64,000 bases of DNA from Siphonodentalium dalli (Eukaryota; Mollusca; Scaphopoda; Gadilida; Siphonodentaliidae): NCBI GenBank assembly GCA_032622095.1, contig CP136063.1, positions 6,923,814 through 6,987,813 of the forward strand, read 5' to 3'. Position 1 is the stretch's first letter; every line of letters begins with the position of its first letter. Position numbers and translations under genes: made by a program. The notes under the pieces are model-generated. The model saw only the letters and a list, made by a program, of their open reading frames with translations, had not been told where the DNA came from and did no database searches. Shown piece after piece: positions 30,911-43,640 of the stretch.

Positions 30911-31454
30911 TATAGCATTGACCCCTAATCCCCCATCATTGTAGTAACTGTAGTGCAGTCTGGTATGTTCACCTTAACATGTTGGCGGGACGAAACGATA
31001 AACTGTTTCCTACATATCGATATATGAATTCCTCGATAACCTGAAACAAATAGCTATTTCAGCAACAACGATCATTCAATGCATTTGATAATCGGAAGCC
31101 ATTATTTTCTTAACCATGCAATGAAGAATTAAAACAGCCCGGCCATATCCCATCATTAGTGACAGATTTATTATAAGCCCATGAAAACTACCAATACATA
31201 TGTATTAACACATGCATGTAGATGCATCCCATAAGTGGTTTGGATACCTTGTTTGTCTATTATGAACTACATTCTATCATTTTCATTATCATTTCACTTC
31301 ATTAGTTGCCACTTCATGTTTGTATACGAAGGGGCGACAGGAAGACGGCCCATCTGGGCCATGTCGCTCCTGTATAATATCATTTTTGTTTGTTTATTAT
31401 CACCATTGTCATAAGCTTGTAAATATTATACAAATAAACAATCATCATCATCTA
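30911..31454 (+). other. Non-LTR 3' UTR and (ATC)n tail
   Basis: Ends in a compact hairpin ggccca-tc-tgggcc (about 31347-31360), then aaataaacaatcatcatcatc at 31431-31452. A short stem-loop followed by a simple-repeat tail is the usual 3' terminus recognised by the RT of this group. Confidence 0.65.
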
Positions 31455-32363
31455 GCTGGGTGGACACTTCCGTCGGTAGAGTTTTGGCATCATTACCACC
31501 TGAACCCAAACGCATTTTATCAATCGAGCGGTGGGTCGATGCGTACGAGGTTTACATGTCATGATGTCAGTGTACTTCGAGAAGTATCCAACGCTGGCCA
31601 TTTCTATGATCAAATACCAATCCAACATCCGTTATCTGTCCAAGATGGGCCTTAATTGGGCCTTTTATGACAAAAGTTTTCGACAATTGAAACAGAGTAA
31701 TATTGGGCTTACATGGGACACTTGGAATTGGGAACTGTTCATGAGAGCGAAATAATTGGGAGTGGCAGGCGTTACACCATTGGTCAGACAGGACGAATGC
31801 CACCATCTCAACCGAATATTGCGAATTTGGCGCGTGCCCCTATAGGCATGATTGCTTCCTATGCAGTGGTTCCCATCGGGCGGGGGCGCCCAGGTGTTCA
31901 AGCCCGAGTAGGGCAGCATCAGTACCACCAAATTATTTTCGAGGCAGGGGTCAACACAGGGAGACGTTCACTACTGCGCCACCCCGGGGGCGCGGGCAAT
32001 CAACTTCCAACTCCAATCCACGTGGGAAGGCTAGCGGCCCTGCTTACTATTAGTGGTTATAACATCATAGACCGGGAATATGTGGTCATGGGCTTCGAGG
32101 AGGGGTTCGACATTGGTTCTACTTGTACCAGCCTTCACATCTCTCCGAATCTGAAATCGGCCAATGATTACCCAGGGATCGTTCAAGGGAAGTTGACTGA
32201 TGAAATTAATGCGGGGCGTATTCGGGGCCCATTTGATGCCCCACCATTCGGCAATTGTGTAGTCTCCCCACTGGGGGTTGTCGAGAAATCTACGCCGGGA
32301 CTCCAAGCTATTGAAAAGGCAAGATGTGCCGAAACCGGTATAGCTGTTTGTACATACATGTAA
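31455..32363 (+). pseudogene. DIRS/Ngaro-like gag-RT relic
   Basis: Three shifted frames together give a Gag-like C-terminal segment (EKYPTLAISMIKY ... WAFYDKSFRQL ... WDTWNWELFMRAK) and a Cys/His cluster (CEFGACPYRHDCFLCSGSH) in a second frame near 31800-31910. The N-terminal signature of DIRS-type reverse transcriptase follows in a third frame (32020-32310: TPIHVGRLAALL, GFEEGFDIG, NLKSANDYPG, GRIRGPFDAPPFGN, VVSPLGVVEK). The RT palm, RNase H and tyrosine recombinase are absent. Family assignment rests on remembered pattern, not alignment. GC content is higher than nearby. Confidence 0.6.
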
Positions 32364-32474
32364 TAAATATTCAACAATGATCGGATAGCTTTCTTAATTT
32401 TCAATCTATTCCATTCTTCACGTCAGCAGTCACCTACCTCTGAGGAGAGTTTCGTTATTATTTTATATATATAT

Positions 32475-33390
32475 ATATATAATCTTTCCATAAAAATTCA
32501 AGTAAAATTTAAAAATATACGACATAGTTGCCAGAAAGGTGATCGTATGAGGTTTTATTAACTTACTAATTCTAGACCAGTGTTCTCGTGAGGTTATACC
32601 ATAGCCTATAAAAATTTAATCAAAATGTTGTAAATCTTACAGAAATTAGTAAACATTCTCATTTTTCACATTTTGTTTTTCAAATTTTAATCTTAGATCA
32701 CGTTCAGACACCGTTATTTATAATTCCCTTCATCACTCTGTACACTGTATCTGTTTATGCTTCCAAAAGCGACTTGACATGCAGCATTCTAAGTGTAAGC
32801 TACATAATTTGTTTTTCTGCAAAAGTTATATTTTAGGGGGTGGGGTTAAGTTCACGCTCATATCATATTTCACAACAATATACTTGGCATTCCATTATTA
32901 AAATCATTTTGATATGTCATTGGGGCAATGTTTGAGCCATATTGCAGATCAATAGCCCATGTGTTTCACAAGTTATAACCATTTATATGTGACAATTATT
33001 TTCAAAATCCAAGTAATTTTTCGCGATTTCAAAATATTTAACGCAATTGTTTTTAACTAGCTCGTAAATTGGTCTAGTTTTGTATCTTGTGTCATTTTGT
33101 GATCATATTTTATTAATATAAACTATATATTGTGCAGTGTATAACCGCAATATTTTGTTTATGCTCCGACACTTATACTCAAGAACATTTTCATTTTATT
33201 TTAGGGGTGAGAGTTATCTTCCCTGAAAAATCTATGTTGGGACACTTTCTGAAACGGGCAACAAGCAAAATCTGTTGCGCCATATGATGACCTTTAATTT
33301 GATATGGAGAAACCTTTGTTGGAGGGGGTGCAGCCAACTCGAAAAATATCTTGTTTGGCCCACGGACTAATTGTCTTTGAGATGAAGCAT
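32475..33390 (-). repeat. Dispersed repeat R1, inverted copy
   Basis: The reverse complement aligns along its length with 5995-6860, including the ggggtgcagccaac, tttagggggtgggg and ttataattccc blocks. No coding capacity. Confidence 0.78.
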
Positions 33391-33541
33391 GTCTTCTAAA
33401 TATTATCGTACCATTTTCAGACAAATGTTAAGCTAAAATTGTACAATATATGCAAATTTGTTCCATAAACGTATTAATTTCATGGTACACAATGCCATAT
33501 CGACATAATATGTTACCCCCGTTGTGTGCCTAATGTTGTAA

Positions 33542-33706
33542 TAAGTTGCACGATTATGTTGCCATGTGTACATATAACATATTATTTCCAGGATACGTGG
33601 TCATGTCCCAACGTCGTTACACGGACAATAGTAGCGTGATTTGCGATCCATATCCAATTAATGTGCACGATTATGTTGCCATGTGTATATATAATATATT
33701 ATGTCC
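33542..33706. repeat. Direct repeat pair, about 45 bp
   Basis: gcacgattatgttgccatgt plus an ATATATAA-rich tail occurs at 33549 and 33664, spaced 115 bp. Confidence 0.8.
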
Positions 33707-34440
33707 TCAGCGTCAGGATAAATATATTTTACTGGCATATCCAACATATCATCGGTTAATTTAACGTACAGTGAAATTACAGTCAGATTTATGTCACTCC
33801 GAAAGTTCATAGATAGAACCAAACGATTTAAAGCCCCTGTCACACTCAGGCCGGCGCTCTTATTGCGCTGCAAAAGTATCAAAGCGCCCACCTAAACGCA
33901 CTAAGGTCTCCAAGAACCGATTGGTGACGCAGTGGACACTGGCTACAACGGGCGAGGATCTCCATGGTCGCCCATAGGTGCCAGAGCGCCGCGCTTGTTT
34001 TATGCATGCACAAAACAAGCGCAGAGGCTCGGCGTTCTGACCAGGACGTAGTACTGTCGCCGTGACAGCGCAAAGCAAAGCGCCAAGCGAGCGACGTGAG
34101 CGTTATGTGGACGTAGCAAAGGCGCATATTAGCTTCTCGTGGTCCCAGCAAGGAATTAATCTTGTCTTTTGCGACTACAGTAAGCTTAATCAAATTCTCA
34201 CTACGTGCCTTTCCCGTCCTTAATACGCTCAATGAGGCTCTGTCCAAAACTTATTGCGCTCTTTCTGCGCTGTCATGGGGTGTTATGGACTGGTTCCCGC
34301 TCATAGAACGTCCACATTGTGCTGCCACTGCGACTCTGGCGCTCGCTTTACGCACAAGCGTTATACATGGCGTTCTTCCGGCGTTTACAGCAGGTTTACA
34401 GTACGATCCCACTTCGAAATGCGGTCTGCTCACACCAACT

Positions 34441-34660
34441 GTTGTATTGCGTGTGTCTTTGGTAGGTATCTGTTATGTCTTAATTATATAGTTGTATTGC
34501 GTGTGTCTTTGGTAGGTATCTGTTATGTCTGAATTATATATTTGTATTGTGTGTGTCTTTGGTAGGTATCTGTTATGTCTGAATTATATAGTTGTATTGC
34601 GTGTGTCTTTGGTAGATATATGTTATGTCTGAATTATATAGTTGTATTGCGTGTGTCTTT
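34441..34660. repeat. 50-bp tandem repeat, 4.4 copies
   Basis: The unit starts gttgtattgcgtgtgtcttt and ends in an attatata block. Start points are 34441, 34491, 34541, 34591 and 34641, with few mismatches. Confidence 0.95.
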
Positions 34661-34998
34661 GCGATCAGGCTGGCGTTTGGTTTGAGTTGAAAAAGTATCA
34701 AAATACGAGTAACGCACAGTGGAAGCGCGGAAAATTGTCAGAAATTTTCAATCTGTTAAAACAAGAGAACCAATGTCAGAAATGGTAACGCGCTCAAGAT
34801 CATATATTATAAACCCAAGAATGTAATTGTAGAATATAAAATATATTGGTTTTGCGAATGACCAACTCAGAATTCCGTTAAATAACAATAACAACCAGCA
34901 CCTAATTAACGAACCGGTGCCGACTCGACCGATTCCGACCACAACCCCCAGTGGGCTGCAGAAATTTATTTTATTTGTAATTGACATATAGTTTATCA

Positions 34999-35615
34999 CA
35001 AACCAAAAATCAACATTAATCAACGTTGATTAACACAATAAACGAAAGTGAATTTCCCCAACTACATGCACCTTATACGGGACTCGGCCTCCAGCTTGCA
35101 GTTTGACTTTTAATCATCCCAAAAATTCCCATTCTATAAATAAAACTAATAAAACACCCATTGATAATGTCAGCCCGCACGCGAAAGAGAAACTCCCCAC
35201 CAGTTATACATGCAGCGCGCGTTACAAGCTATGCCCCTATCCCACTTATCACGTTTTCATCGCGCTCTGTGTACGCAGAGACGTGGCGACATGGGGGGGG
35301 GGGGGTTGTGGTGTATCACCCCCCCCCCAAACCAAAACAAACAAACCAAAAATCAACATTAATCAACGTTGATTAACACAATAAACGAAAGTGAATTTCC
35401 CCAACTACATGCACCTTATACGGGACTCGGCCTCCAGCTTGCAGTTTGACTTTTAATCATCCCAAAAATTCCCATTCTATAAATAAAACTAATAAAATAC
35501 CCATTGATAATGTCAGCCTGCACGCGAAACGAGAAACTCCCCCACCAGTTATACATGCGGCGCGCGTGACAAGCTATGCTCCTATCCCGCTTATCACGTT
35601 TTCGTCGCGCTCTTT
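34999..35615. repeat. 343-bp tandem duplication with G13/C10 junction
   Basis: Copy one 34999-35341 and copy two 35342-about 35615 share nearly all bases. Copy one ends with 13 G (35293-35305), a short spacer and 10 C, which can pair. The second copy diverges after gcgctct. Confidence 0.9.
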
Positions 35616-36325
35616 GTACGACCCATTGCGTTCCTGCTTTGTCACGTCAATTTTCACGCTCTCGCGCGCTCTCACTGCGTTTCCTCCACGCCGTAAACGC
35701 TCTTAATGCGTTCAAGTCGTTGTCATTGCGTTGTTAGTACGCTTTGCGTTGTCATGGCGACGGTACTACGCCTGGTCAGAACGCCGAACCTCTGCGCTTG
35801 TTTTGTGCATGCACAAAACAAGCGCGGCGCTCTGGCGCTCTGGGGCGATCACGGAGACTCTCTCCCGTCCTAGCCAGTGTCAACTGCGTCACCAATACGT
35901 TCTTGGATACCTTACTGCGCTTTGCTTGGCGCTTTGATTATTTTTCAGCGCAATGCAAGCGCCGGCCTGATCGCAGCGGAGTGTGACAGTAGTTTAATCG
36001 GACAGCTAATCTATTGCGGAGTGTTGGGTATTTTCCCCACAACATAAAAACTGACTATGACTGGAGAACGCAGGAGGCGCTATCTATACTCTCCGCGCCC
36101 GCGCAGAGAACGTTTTGCGAACTTATTGTGAACGTACTAGCATCACAATGACAGCTACTCGAACGCACTAAGAGCGTGAGACTTGACAAAGTAGGAACGC
36201 AATAGGAGCATACTTTGTTTTAAAAGTTTGACAATTTTCGACAGTTTTCGGCGCTCCTCCTGCGTGTTACTCATATGCTGGTACTTTTGCAGCGCAGTGA
36301 GAGCGCCGGCCTGAGTGTGACAGGG

Positions 36326-36524
36326 GTTTAACCAAGTACCATCACTAACTGATATAAATATCTCATCTAAAGAGTACACACTTAGAAATAATAAGCCATT
36401 TAGGTACTAAGGTAGTGCCAATATGTCTGATAGTACCAGACCAACAGGTATTGAGAAGAATTTGGTTCTAAAAATTGATATAGTACCACACCATGTTGGT
36501 ACTATCCACTCTCGGAACCTGAAT
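36326..36524. other. Flank of the foldback element
   Basis: No gene. Short repeated ggtacta/tagtacc words. Confidence 0.35.
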
Positions 36525-36652
36525 GTTAGCCACGTCATGGCATCACGTGATAATTCATTTGGCACTAGCGCGATCTCGGTACCCAAGTGTTACCCACGTG
36601 ATGGCATCACGTGATAATTCATTTGGTACTAGCCGATCTCGATAAAATGGCG
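36525..36652. repeat. 64-bp tandem duplication
   Basis: ggcatcacgtgataattcat occurs at 36539 and 36603, each followed by an actagc...gatctcg block. Confidence 0.9.
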
Positions 36653-38440
36653 GCGTCCAGCCACTTCAAGTTGATACGATTGAGATGTTTTACAGTCTAT
36701 AAACATGGACGAAGAGACAAACAAACATCAGACTTAGAAATTTTATATTTTATGTTGGAATCGGACTGGGCTTACATGTTGTAGTATATGCCAGTTTAGG
36801 TACATTGTTCGCTCGCTGGGTGGATTTAAGATTAGGGAAGTAACTTCTCTGAAATTCATCAACATATTTTTGTGTGTGTGAAATTGGACCTAACTGGCTT
36901 CTCAATAACCTGGAATATTGTCAGCACTGTGTGGATTATGGTTGTATATGGACGGGACAAGATGATATATAACCTCCGAAAAAATAACGGGCGTTTACAT
37001 TATTGAAAGCTGCAATTTTCGGTGAACTGAGCTAGACCAAATTGAAAAGTCATTGAGTGCAGTGTGGTTTAATACATGCACAACACAACAGTATTGTGAA
37101 ATACTTAAGTTTCACAACATTATAAACCGCCCAATTAACTCACAAGAGTCAACCACTGGTGACTATGATTACGAGACATCCAATTCTGTAGAAATTAGTC
37201 AGAGTTATGACGTCACAGATCAGTCGATCATGACTCCTGAGTCAGTAACAAGTTTGATCATGGCTACAACGTACAAGTTCCTGTGCAAAGGACAACGGAT
37301 CATATCCTTCAATTTTCATCGAAACGTGATTTGAGAACCATGTCGCCATGAAATGTCGCCCAGTTACGGATTCTGCTATTCTTTTGATCGAAACGCCTGT
37401 GATGCTGTGATATTGTTCTGATATATTTATGGAATGGTGGATAATCTCGGAGATATGGATCCAATTATGGGACACACGTTATAACTGAATCAATCGCAAG
37501 CTTTTAGTAACGTACTACAGCTATGCTCTAATTAATCACCCCCTTTAACAAGGTTGTAGGGCGTTAATGACAGTCAGACACCGGTTATACCATACCGCCG
37601 TTCAACCATGGTCAAGTGGTTGATATGTGGCAACCGCAGATAATCTTTATACAGTCTTATTAATAATATTTTGCGACCACTGTACATGTACGCCGCACTA
37701 ATTTTTTACATGGACACCTTGTAAACACCCAGTCCAGCTTTTCATCAGTGCCATGCACCATATTAACTATACGCAAAACAATATTTCAATTAATAATTTG
37801 TTTACGGTTTAATTAACATTCAAAGTTGGTCACTGACCGACATTCGCAACTACTCGTAATATCGGTGGCCAATGTCGTTAAGGGGGAGGGGTCAATTAGA
37901 GCTTAGCTGTATACATACATGAACATGTAGACCATTCCAATGTCCAGATGCTTCATGTTCTTATCAAAACATATCTGGCTACATGTGTGGTTATCATTCT
38001 GAGCGATTCGGCCATTTCTGCTTTGCTAGGAAATAACCTCATACATAACTGGAAACCATATTTGCGAAATTCTACATTATATGGCTCTGGTGATCAGACA
38101 ATGCCACTGACTTGTTGACGCATAGATGCGAATGTAGAATAATTTATTATCTATGGCTTTACCAAACTTTATCATATATTAGATACATTAAACTCTCTTT
38201 GTGTTACATTTATCTTAGTATTTGTTCATTTACTGATACAGCACATTGTAAGTGTACGATAAGCAAAACACTGAACACCGTGGCAATTTTTTTGGGAGAG
38301 TGATAATAATTCTGGTAACCCATTCAACACCTCCTTGTAGCGAGTACTTGTGAGCGCTTTAGCGGTATTTTTCAAACAACAGTTTTAATTAACCAAAGTT
38401 AATGGTCTCCCCATATTTGAGTATTTTGCTTATTGCACAC
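36653..38440. other. No gene recognised
   Basis: A 93-codon frame at 37053-37334 has no recognised motif. The rest is non-coding by inspection. Confidence 0.35.
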
Positions 38441-39720
38441 TATTTACAAAGGTTTGGGAGTTATCGCAAAGATTTGCTCTCTTGGCTGTGAATGACCGAT
38501 CGGTTTATATTAGCATGTCCGGGCAGTTATAGATTAATAGGTTGGTCACTCAGACCTGTTTAAATGTCTGATTTATAATGTTCACAGAAGCCCATTATCG
38601 GCAAAAAGACTTTGCGACAAATCTCAAACATCTTTGCGATAAATCGCAAAAATATAATCGCCCAGTACGTAGTCTGAGAGTTATCATAAAGATGTTTGAG
38701 ATTTATCGTAAATGTTTGTGTGTTATCGCAAAGGTGTTCGTGATTTATCGCAAAGGTTTGCTCCCTCATCACTCATGCATCTGGCTGTGAATGACTGATC
38801 GGTCTATTTTAGTCCGACCGGGCATAGATTGATAGGTTGTTCACTCAGACCTGTTTAAGATGTCTGATTTATAATATTCACAGAAGCCCATTTAGTGCAA
38901 AAAAAACCTTTGCGACAAATCTCAAACATCTTTGCGATAAAAAAAAAAATTATTCACACAGTACGTAGTCTGAGATTTATCGTAAAGATGTTTGAGATTT
39001 ATCGTAATGGTTTGCGTGTTATCACGAAAGTGTTTGTGATGTTTCGCAAAGTTTTGCTCCTCTCAACATTCTTGCATCTGGCCGTGAATGACTGATCGGT
39101 CTATTTTAGCTCGACCGTTCAATTATAAATTGATAGGTTGTTCACTGAGACCTGTTCAAGATGGCTGATTTATAATTTTACACACAAATTAAGAAATTTT
39201 TAGCACCAAAAAAGTTTGCCACAAATCTCAAACATGTTTGCGATAATTCGCAAAATTTAATCACCCACTACGCAGTCTGAGAGTGCTCGTAAAGATTTTT
39301 GAGATTTATCTTAAAGGTTTGCGAGTTATCGCAAAGGTGTTTGTAATTTTTCGCGAAGGTTTGCTCGCCTTATCCCACATGCATGCTTGCTGCCAAAGAA
39401 CGATCGGTCTATTTTAGCCCAACCATGCTATTATAGATCGATTGGTGGTTTACACAGACCTGTTGAAGATGTCGGATTATATTTATATGGTTCAAGTCCA
39501 TTAATGCCAATGCATGAATAATATATCTGCGAACCATTGCGATTAATCGCAAACCTTTTGTAATCAATCGAAAAACCTTTACACTAAATCGCATATACCG
39601 GTACTTATTGCAAAGTTGTTTGCGATTCGCAAAGGTTTGCGATTTATCGCAAGGTAGTTTTTTTATTTATCGGGCTATTCTAGATCGATCGGTGTTTCAT
39701 CCAGACCAGTTCCAAGATGT
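38441..39720. repeat. Satellite of about 300 bp, four to five units
   Basis: Units carry a gataggttgttcactcagac landmark near 38534, 38829, 39130, 39438 and 39682. Inside each, aaatctcaaacatctttgcg is followed by its inverted counterpart (gatgtttgagatttatcg), so every unit can fold. Divergence rises toward the right. Confidence 0.88.
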
Positions 39721-40059
39721 TTGATTTATGTTTACTTAATATTATTGCACACAAATTAAGAAATTATGTTTGGACATTCAGACCAATTTTACTCCACATG
39801 CAGGGAACAGGGAATCCTGAAATCGAGATCTTAAACTTTGATTTAAGTTCAAAATCACGATCAAGGTTATATACTAATAAAAGTAATGCATGTATAATTC
39901 GGATTATATCATTATCACTATGCAATGGAGTGGTTTTGTACTTTATTCAATGTTTAAACGCCATAGCTTCATTCGGAATCTAAATTGCCACATTGTTAAA
40001 TTTGCCGTCGGCCATGTTTCGTAATTTCGAGTGCTTGTTATCTGGGCAGGTTCTCCGAT
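39721..40059. other. No feature seen
   Basis: AT-rich sequence. The short open frames in it look like chance. Confidence 0.35.
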
Positions 40060-40450
40060 TAGTACCTATATGTTTGGTTCTGTGGAGTACCAAATTGCTA
40101 GATACTATGCATAGTACCTAAATACTTCAGAGTACCTGTCTTTATATTCGGTACTTCATATAATATAATGGGTGTGTATTTCTTGGCACTTCATGTCGTG
40201 TGCATCATGACTTCGGTGACATAAAGGCAGAGTGGGTATTATATGCGCAATGCCCGGATAGAACCTAAATATTTAGTAGGTATTCCAGAGTACCAATCAT
40301 ATTGGTACTCTAGAGTACCTAAACTTTTGGTACTCCCGATTACCTAAACTTTTGGTACTCCAGAGTACCACTTTTGGTGCTCCAGAGTACCAAACAGTTG
40401 GTACTCCCCCTGGGACAAAGCTTAGTACCTACGTAGGCACTCTGAATTAC
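40060..40450. repeat. Degenerate ggtactc/gagtacc array
   Basis: Repeated taaacttttggtactccaga-like words, about 26 bp apart and partly palindromic (ggtactccagagtacc), are most regular at 40290-40415. Confidence 0.75.
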
Positions 40451-40708
40451 CTATTTTTTAAAGACTGTAGTGAAAATAAATAAGAGCGCTCTCACAACAA
40501 AATTATGTAATGCGCGGGGTGTCAGCCACGGATATGCTTACGGGTGTTTGTAGAGCGGACAATTCATCAAATAATTATGAATAATTTATATCGCGGAAAT
40601 GGCCACGAATAAGCCTGGGCTTACTGCCAGATGCCTTTATCTCTTATGTCTGTTTGTGTATGTTATATTTGTTTTATGCGCCTACTTGAGAAATAAAATA
40701 CTAACATA

Positions 40709-41213
40709 TCGCGCACATAATCGACATAAAATATCAAATAAGCACATAATCGACATAAAATATCAAATACGCACATAATCGACATAAAATATAAAATACG
40801 CACATAATCGACATAAAATATGAAATACGCACATAATCGACATAAAATATGAAATACGCACATAATCGACATCACATAATCGACATAAAATATCAAATAC
40901 GCACATAATCGACATAAAATATGAAATACGCACATAATCGACATAATCGACATAAAATATCGAATACGCCCATAATCGACATAAAATATAAAATACGCAC
41001 ATAATCGACATAAACTATCAAATACGCACATAATCGACATAAAATATAAAATACGCACATAATCGACATAAAATATCAAATACGCACATAATCGACATAA
41101 ACTATCAAATACGCACATAATCGACATAAACTATCAAATACGCACATAATCGACATACAATATCGAATACGCACTTAATCGACATCAAATATCAAATACG
41201 CACATAATCTCAA
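40709..41213. repeat. 29-bp tandem array, about 17 copies
   Basis: The unit is acataatcgacataaaatat plus caaatacgc, varying mainly at one or two positions (tatcaaa/tatgaaa/tataaaa). Two short units near 40866 and 40940 break the period. The unit length is not a multiple of three, so the long minus-strand frame across it is a by-product. Confidence 0.95.
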
Positions 41214-41939
41214 ATATGTACTTAATGTGATTATTTGTTTCTTCAATAATCAGATAATGGACAAAACCCGTTATTTCGTCTTAATGGCGCGTGTCACAGT
41301 GAAAACACATGTTAGATAGCGTACACGTGAACAGTCGTGATTTGGCTTATTTGTGTCATATATGGCCGCAAATAATATGCTAATAGTCGCCTTTTTATGA
41401 GTAGATGGTGTAACTAAACCGCTACCAATCTCAGCACATAATCGACTCAAAACGAACGTATTCTAAGCAGATAATATACCTAGAACAAGGCCTATTATAA
41501 TCATATTTCGCTTATACGCGCTATTTCGAGAGAAGAGGCTTGTTTTTTGTGTAAGATATCTTGTTTGTAACCGAACATTTATTTAAATTGGAATACAATC
41601 TCCCTTTAAACATGAACGAATGATTGCTAATTGTTATTAGTTATCATCATGTAATGAATGATCGGGTTTGGTACAGGCTTGCCTTGAATACATCCTGTTA
41701 CACTCACATGTCATCGTCTTATTACCAGGGTCGTGTGTTGTAGCATTGCACGAATCCGCGTTCTAGTTATGACGAGTTTATTTCCCAGCAAAGTGGAAAA
41801 GGTATTTAAATTGGGTATTCCCATGACGTAAACTCAGATAGCATCACAGGCGCCGAAAGTAGATTATGAACAACACACATATTGATTAGGTTACACGAAA
41901 ATCGGCAAAGAACCTGACTATCCATAGCTAGTAAAGGTC
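41214..41939. other. No gene recognised
   Basis: Nothing beyond a single cgcacttaatcg-type half-unit and AT-rich sequence. Confidence 0.35.
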
Positions 41940-41951
41940 AAACAGTTAGGT

Positions 41952-41998
41952 GTTCATATGGTTCGCATGGTTCGCATGGTTCGTATGGTTCGTATGGC
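41952..41998. repeat. 9-bp minisatellite
   Basis: atggttcgc/atggttcgt repeated about five times. Confidence 0.85.
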
Positions 41999-42966
41999 AC
42001 GGGTTAGCAACTTGCAACTGATGACTGTCTTACTGGCTTTGTCTCTTTTCATTCTCTTGTGATTTGATTTACAACATATACATTTTAACCGTTGGGTTTT
42101 AATAATTGCGATTTTTGGTACGTACGTTCGAAATTCGTTTCCAAATTTTTTAAAACCGCTCCGATCCACTGCTTCCCGCCCTAAATGTATGACAAGTGAA
42201 CGAGGAATCAGGTATCTGCACAAAAATGGGTTACTGTTCCATTATTTTCCTCTTATTTTCGTATGCTTTACAGATTCCCTCTTCTTTCACTTGTCATCCA
42301 TACATTTGGTACCAACTTCACTTTGATAAAAAATGTTAAATGACTAATTGGTCACATGCCATTTTTATTTCAGCTTATCATAATTTGACATATCAAAAAG
42401 CTTTCGAGTCGTCAGCCAGCATGACGTGTTACTATCACCCCGATATGCTAGATGTGATACCTGGTCAGACACCCACTTACCACCCACTTGCAACTTATTG
42501 GTGACCTATAAAAAGTATATTATGAACAACACACATATTGATCAGGTTAAACAGAGAACGGCAAAGAACCTTTTTGTTGCGCGTTTGGGGCCGCCCTAAT
42601 GATCGTATGTTGTGCACTGACAAAGTCACAAGTTATTTTGAGTTCAGGTCTAGCTATGCATTCATTGTGTTATGGTGATAACTATATCTCCATTCAAATG
42701 TGGTGTACCCGTATATCGTGGTTTATGTGTGTCGGAAGCTCTCATTGAAAGGCAATTTTCGTGTGAAACACAAACATTTCACGAAGCACGTCTTCGTTTT
42801 AAGCAACAATCACGGAGTGACAATGTTGTCACAATGGTATGCGTTAAATTATTTATGTCAACCCAATTATACAGAATACACGCAGCAATAATCTGTCAAC
42901 AGCCTGCTGACCATTATGAAGAGCAATTGTTATCAGTTACAATGCGTTTATGCAATGATTTGAGTT
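41999..42966. other. No gene recognised
   Basis: A repeated gattaggttacac/gatcaggttaaac phrase with agaacctgac/agaaccttt context occurs near 41880 and 42540. The 98-codon frame at 42672-42968 has no motif. Confidence 0.35.
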
Positions 42967-43021
42967 AGTTTTGAATTCGCGCATCAAGGTGGGCGACTTT
43001 CAAGTGCGCGAATTCAAAACT
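42967..43021. repeat. 17-bp perfect inverted repeat
   Basis: agttttgaattcgcgca and its inverse flank a 21-base loop. Confidence 0.92.
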
Positions 43022-43127
43022 GAGCGAAAATAGTACTGCGTGAATTTAAATACGAGAACGGTAGACTGACTATGTGCCGGGGTGAGTCGTACCATATAAA
43101 CTACACCCCACCCACACCGGAAAGAAA

Positions 43128-43247
43128 ACATAAATATATATATTAAAGACACTTAATTGGGGCTGATACATAAATATATATATTAAAGACACTTAATGTG
43201 GGCTGATACATAAATATATATATTAAAGACACTTAATGTGGGCTGAT
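43128..43247. repeat. 40-bp tandem repeat, three copies
   Basis: Units start acataaatatatatattaaa at 43128, 43168 and 43208 and are almost identical. Confidence 0.95.
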
Positions 43248-43640
43248 ATCTGATTACAGTGACATGTGCTACGCGATAGGATTATTCACGAAATACCAGA
43301 GATATTCGATGAAGTGTTTTGAAAGCACCAGTAAGAAGTGAGTATGTCATCGCAAGGGATTCCATTGCAAGTTATGACATATCGTGCTGTCGCTAAACGT
43401 GGTCAGTGATATTTTTGCTTTGCACAATATGCCATGCATGTTTGCAATAATGTTTTATCAGTAGAATATTTGAGGACCTCCCCATTACAAGTATGACGTG
43501 CACATTCATCATAGGATGACCGTGTATTTGTAGACAGGATCGGCAATCTCCCGATTATCAGTTACAAGTATAGTTAGGGTGTTACGTCGTCAAGTTAAAA
43601 TAAGCACGTCATATTTGCAATGGCGAGGTCGTAATTACCA
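43248..43640. other. No feature seen
   Basis: Non-coding by inspection. Confidence 0.35.

Larger units (their letters stand above)
27849..31454 (+). mobile_element. Decayed non-LTR retrotransposon (Jockey/CR1 group)
   Basis: Holds an APE-type endonuclease, reverse transcriptase, RT C-terminal region, a 3' UTR and a terminal (ATC)n tail. Coding is interrupted by at least two stops and two or three frameshifts. RT motifs (SADD-type FADDTTL, GVPQGSILGPLLF) and the absence of LTRs place it in the Jockey/CR1/L2 superfamily; the exact clade is not certain. The 5' end is unresolved. Confidence 0.9.
33834..36326. mobile_element. Compound foldback element with identical 26-bp ends
   Basis: The left end CCCCTGTCACACTCAGGCCG (33834 on) is repeated exactly inverted at the right end (to 36326), and similarity continues past 50 bp. 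A second, longer inverted pair (33834-34090 with about 35740-35990) lies inside, so one copy seems to have landed in or beside another. TTTAA occurs next to both outer ends. There is no transposase ORF. The interior holds a 50-bp tandem array, a 343-bp tandem duplication and facing G and C homopolymers. Confidence 0.8.

Noticed and set aside
40663-41127. 154-codon minus-strand ORF with repeated Cys/Tyr/Phe residues
   Set aside because: It is the translation of a 29-bp tandem array; the composition follows the repeat and there is no domain.
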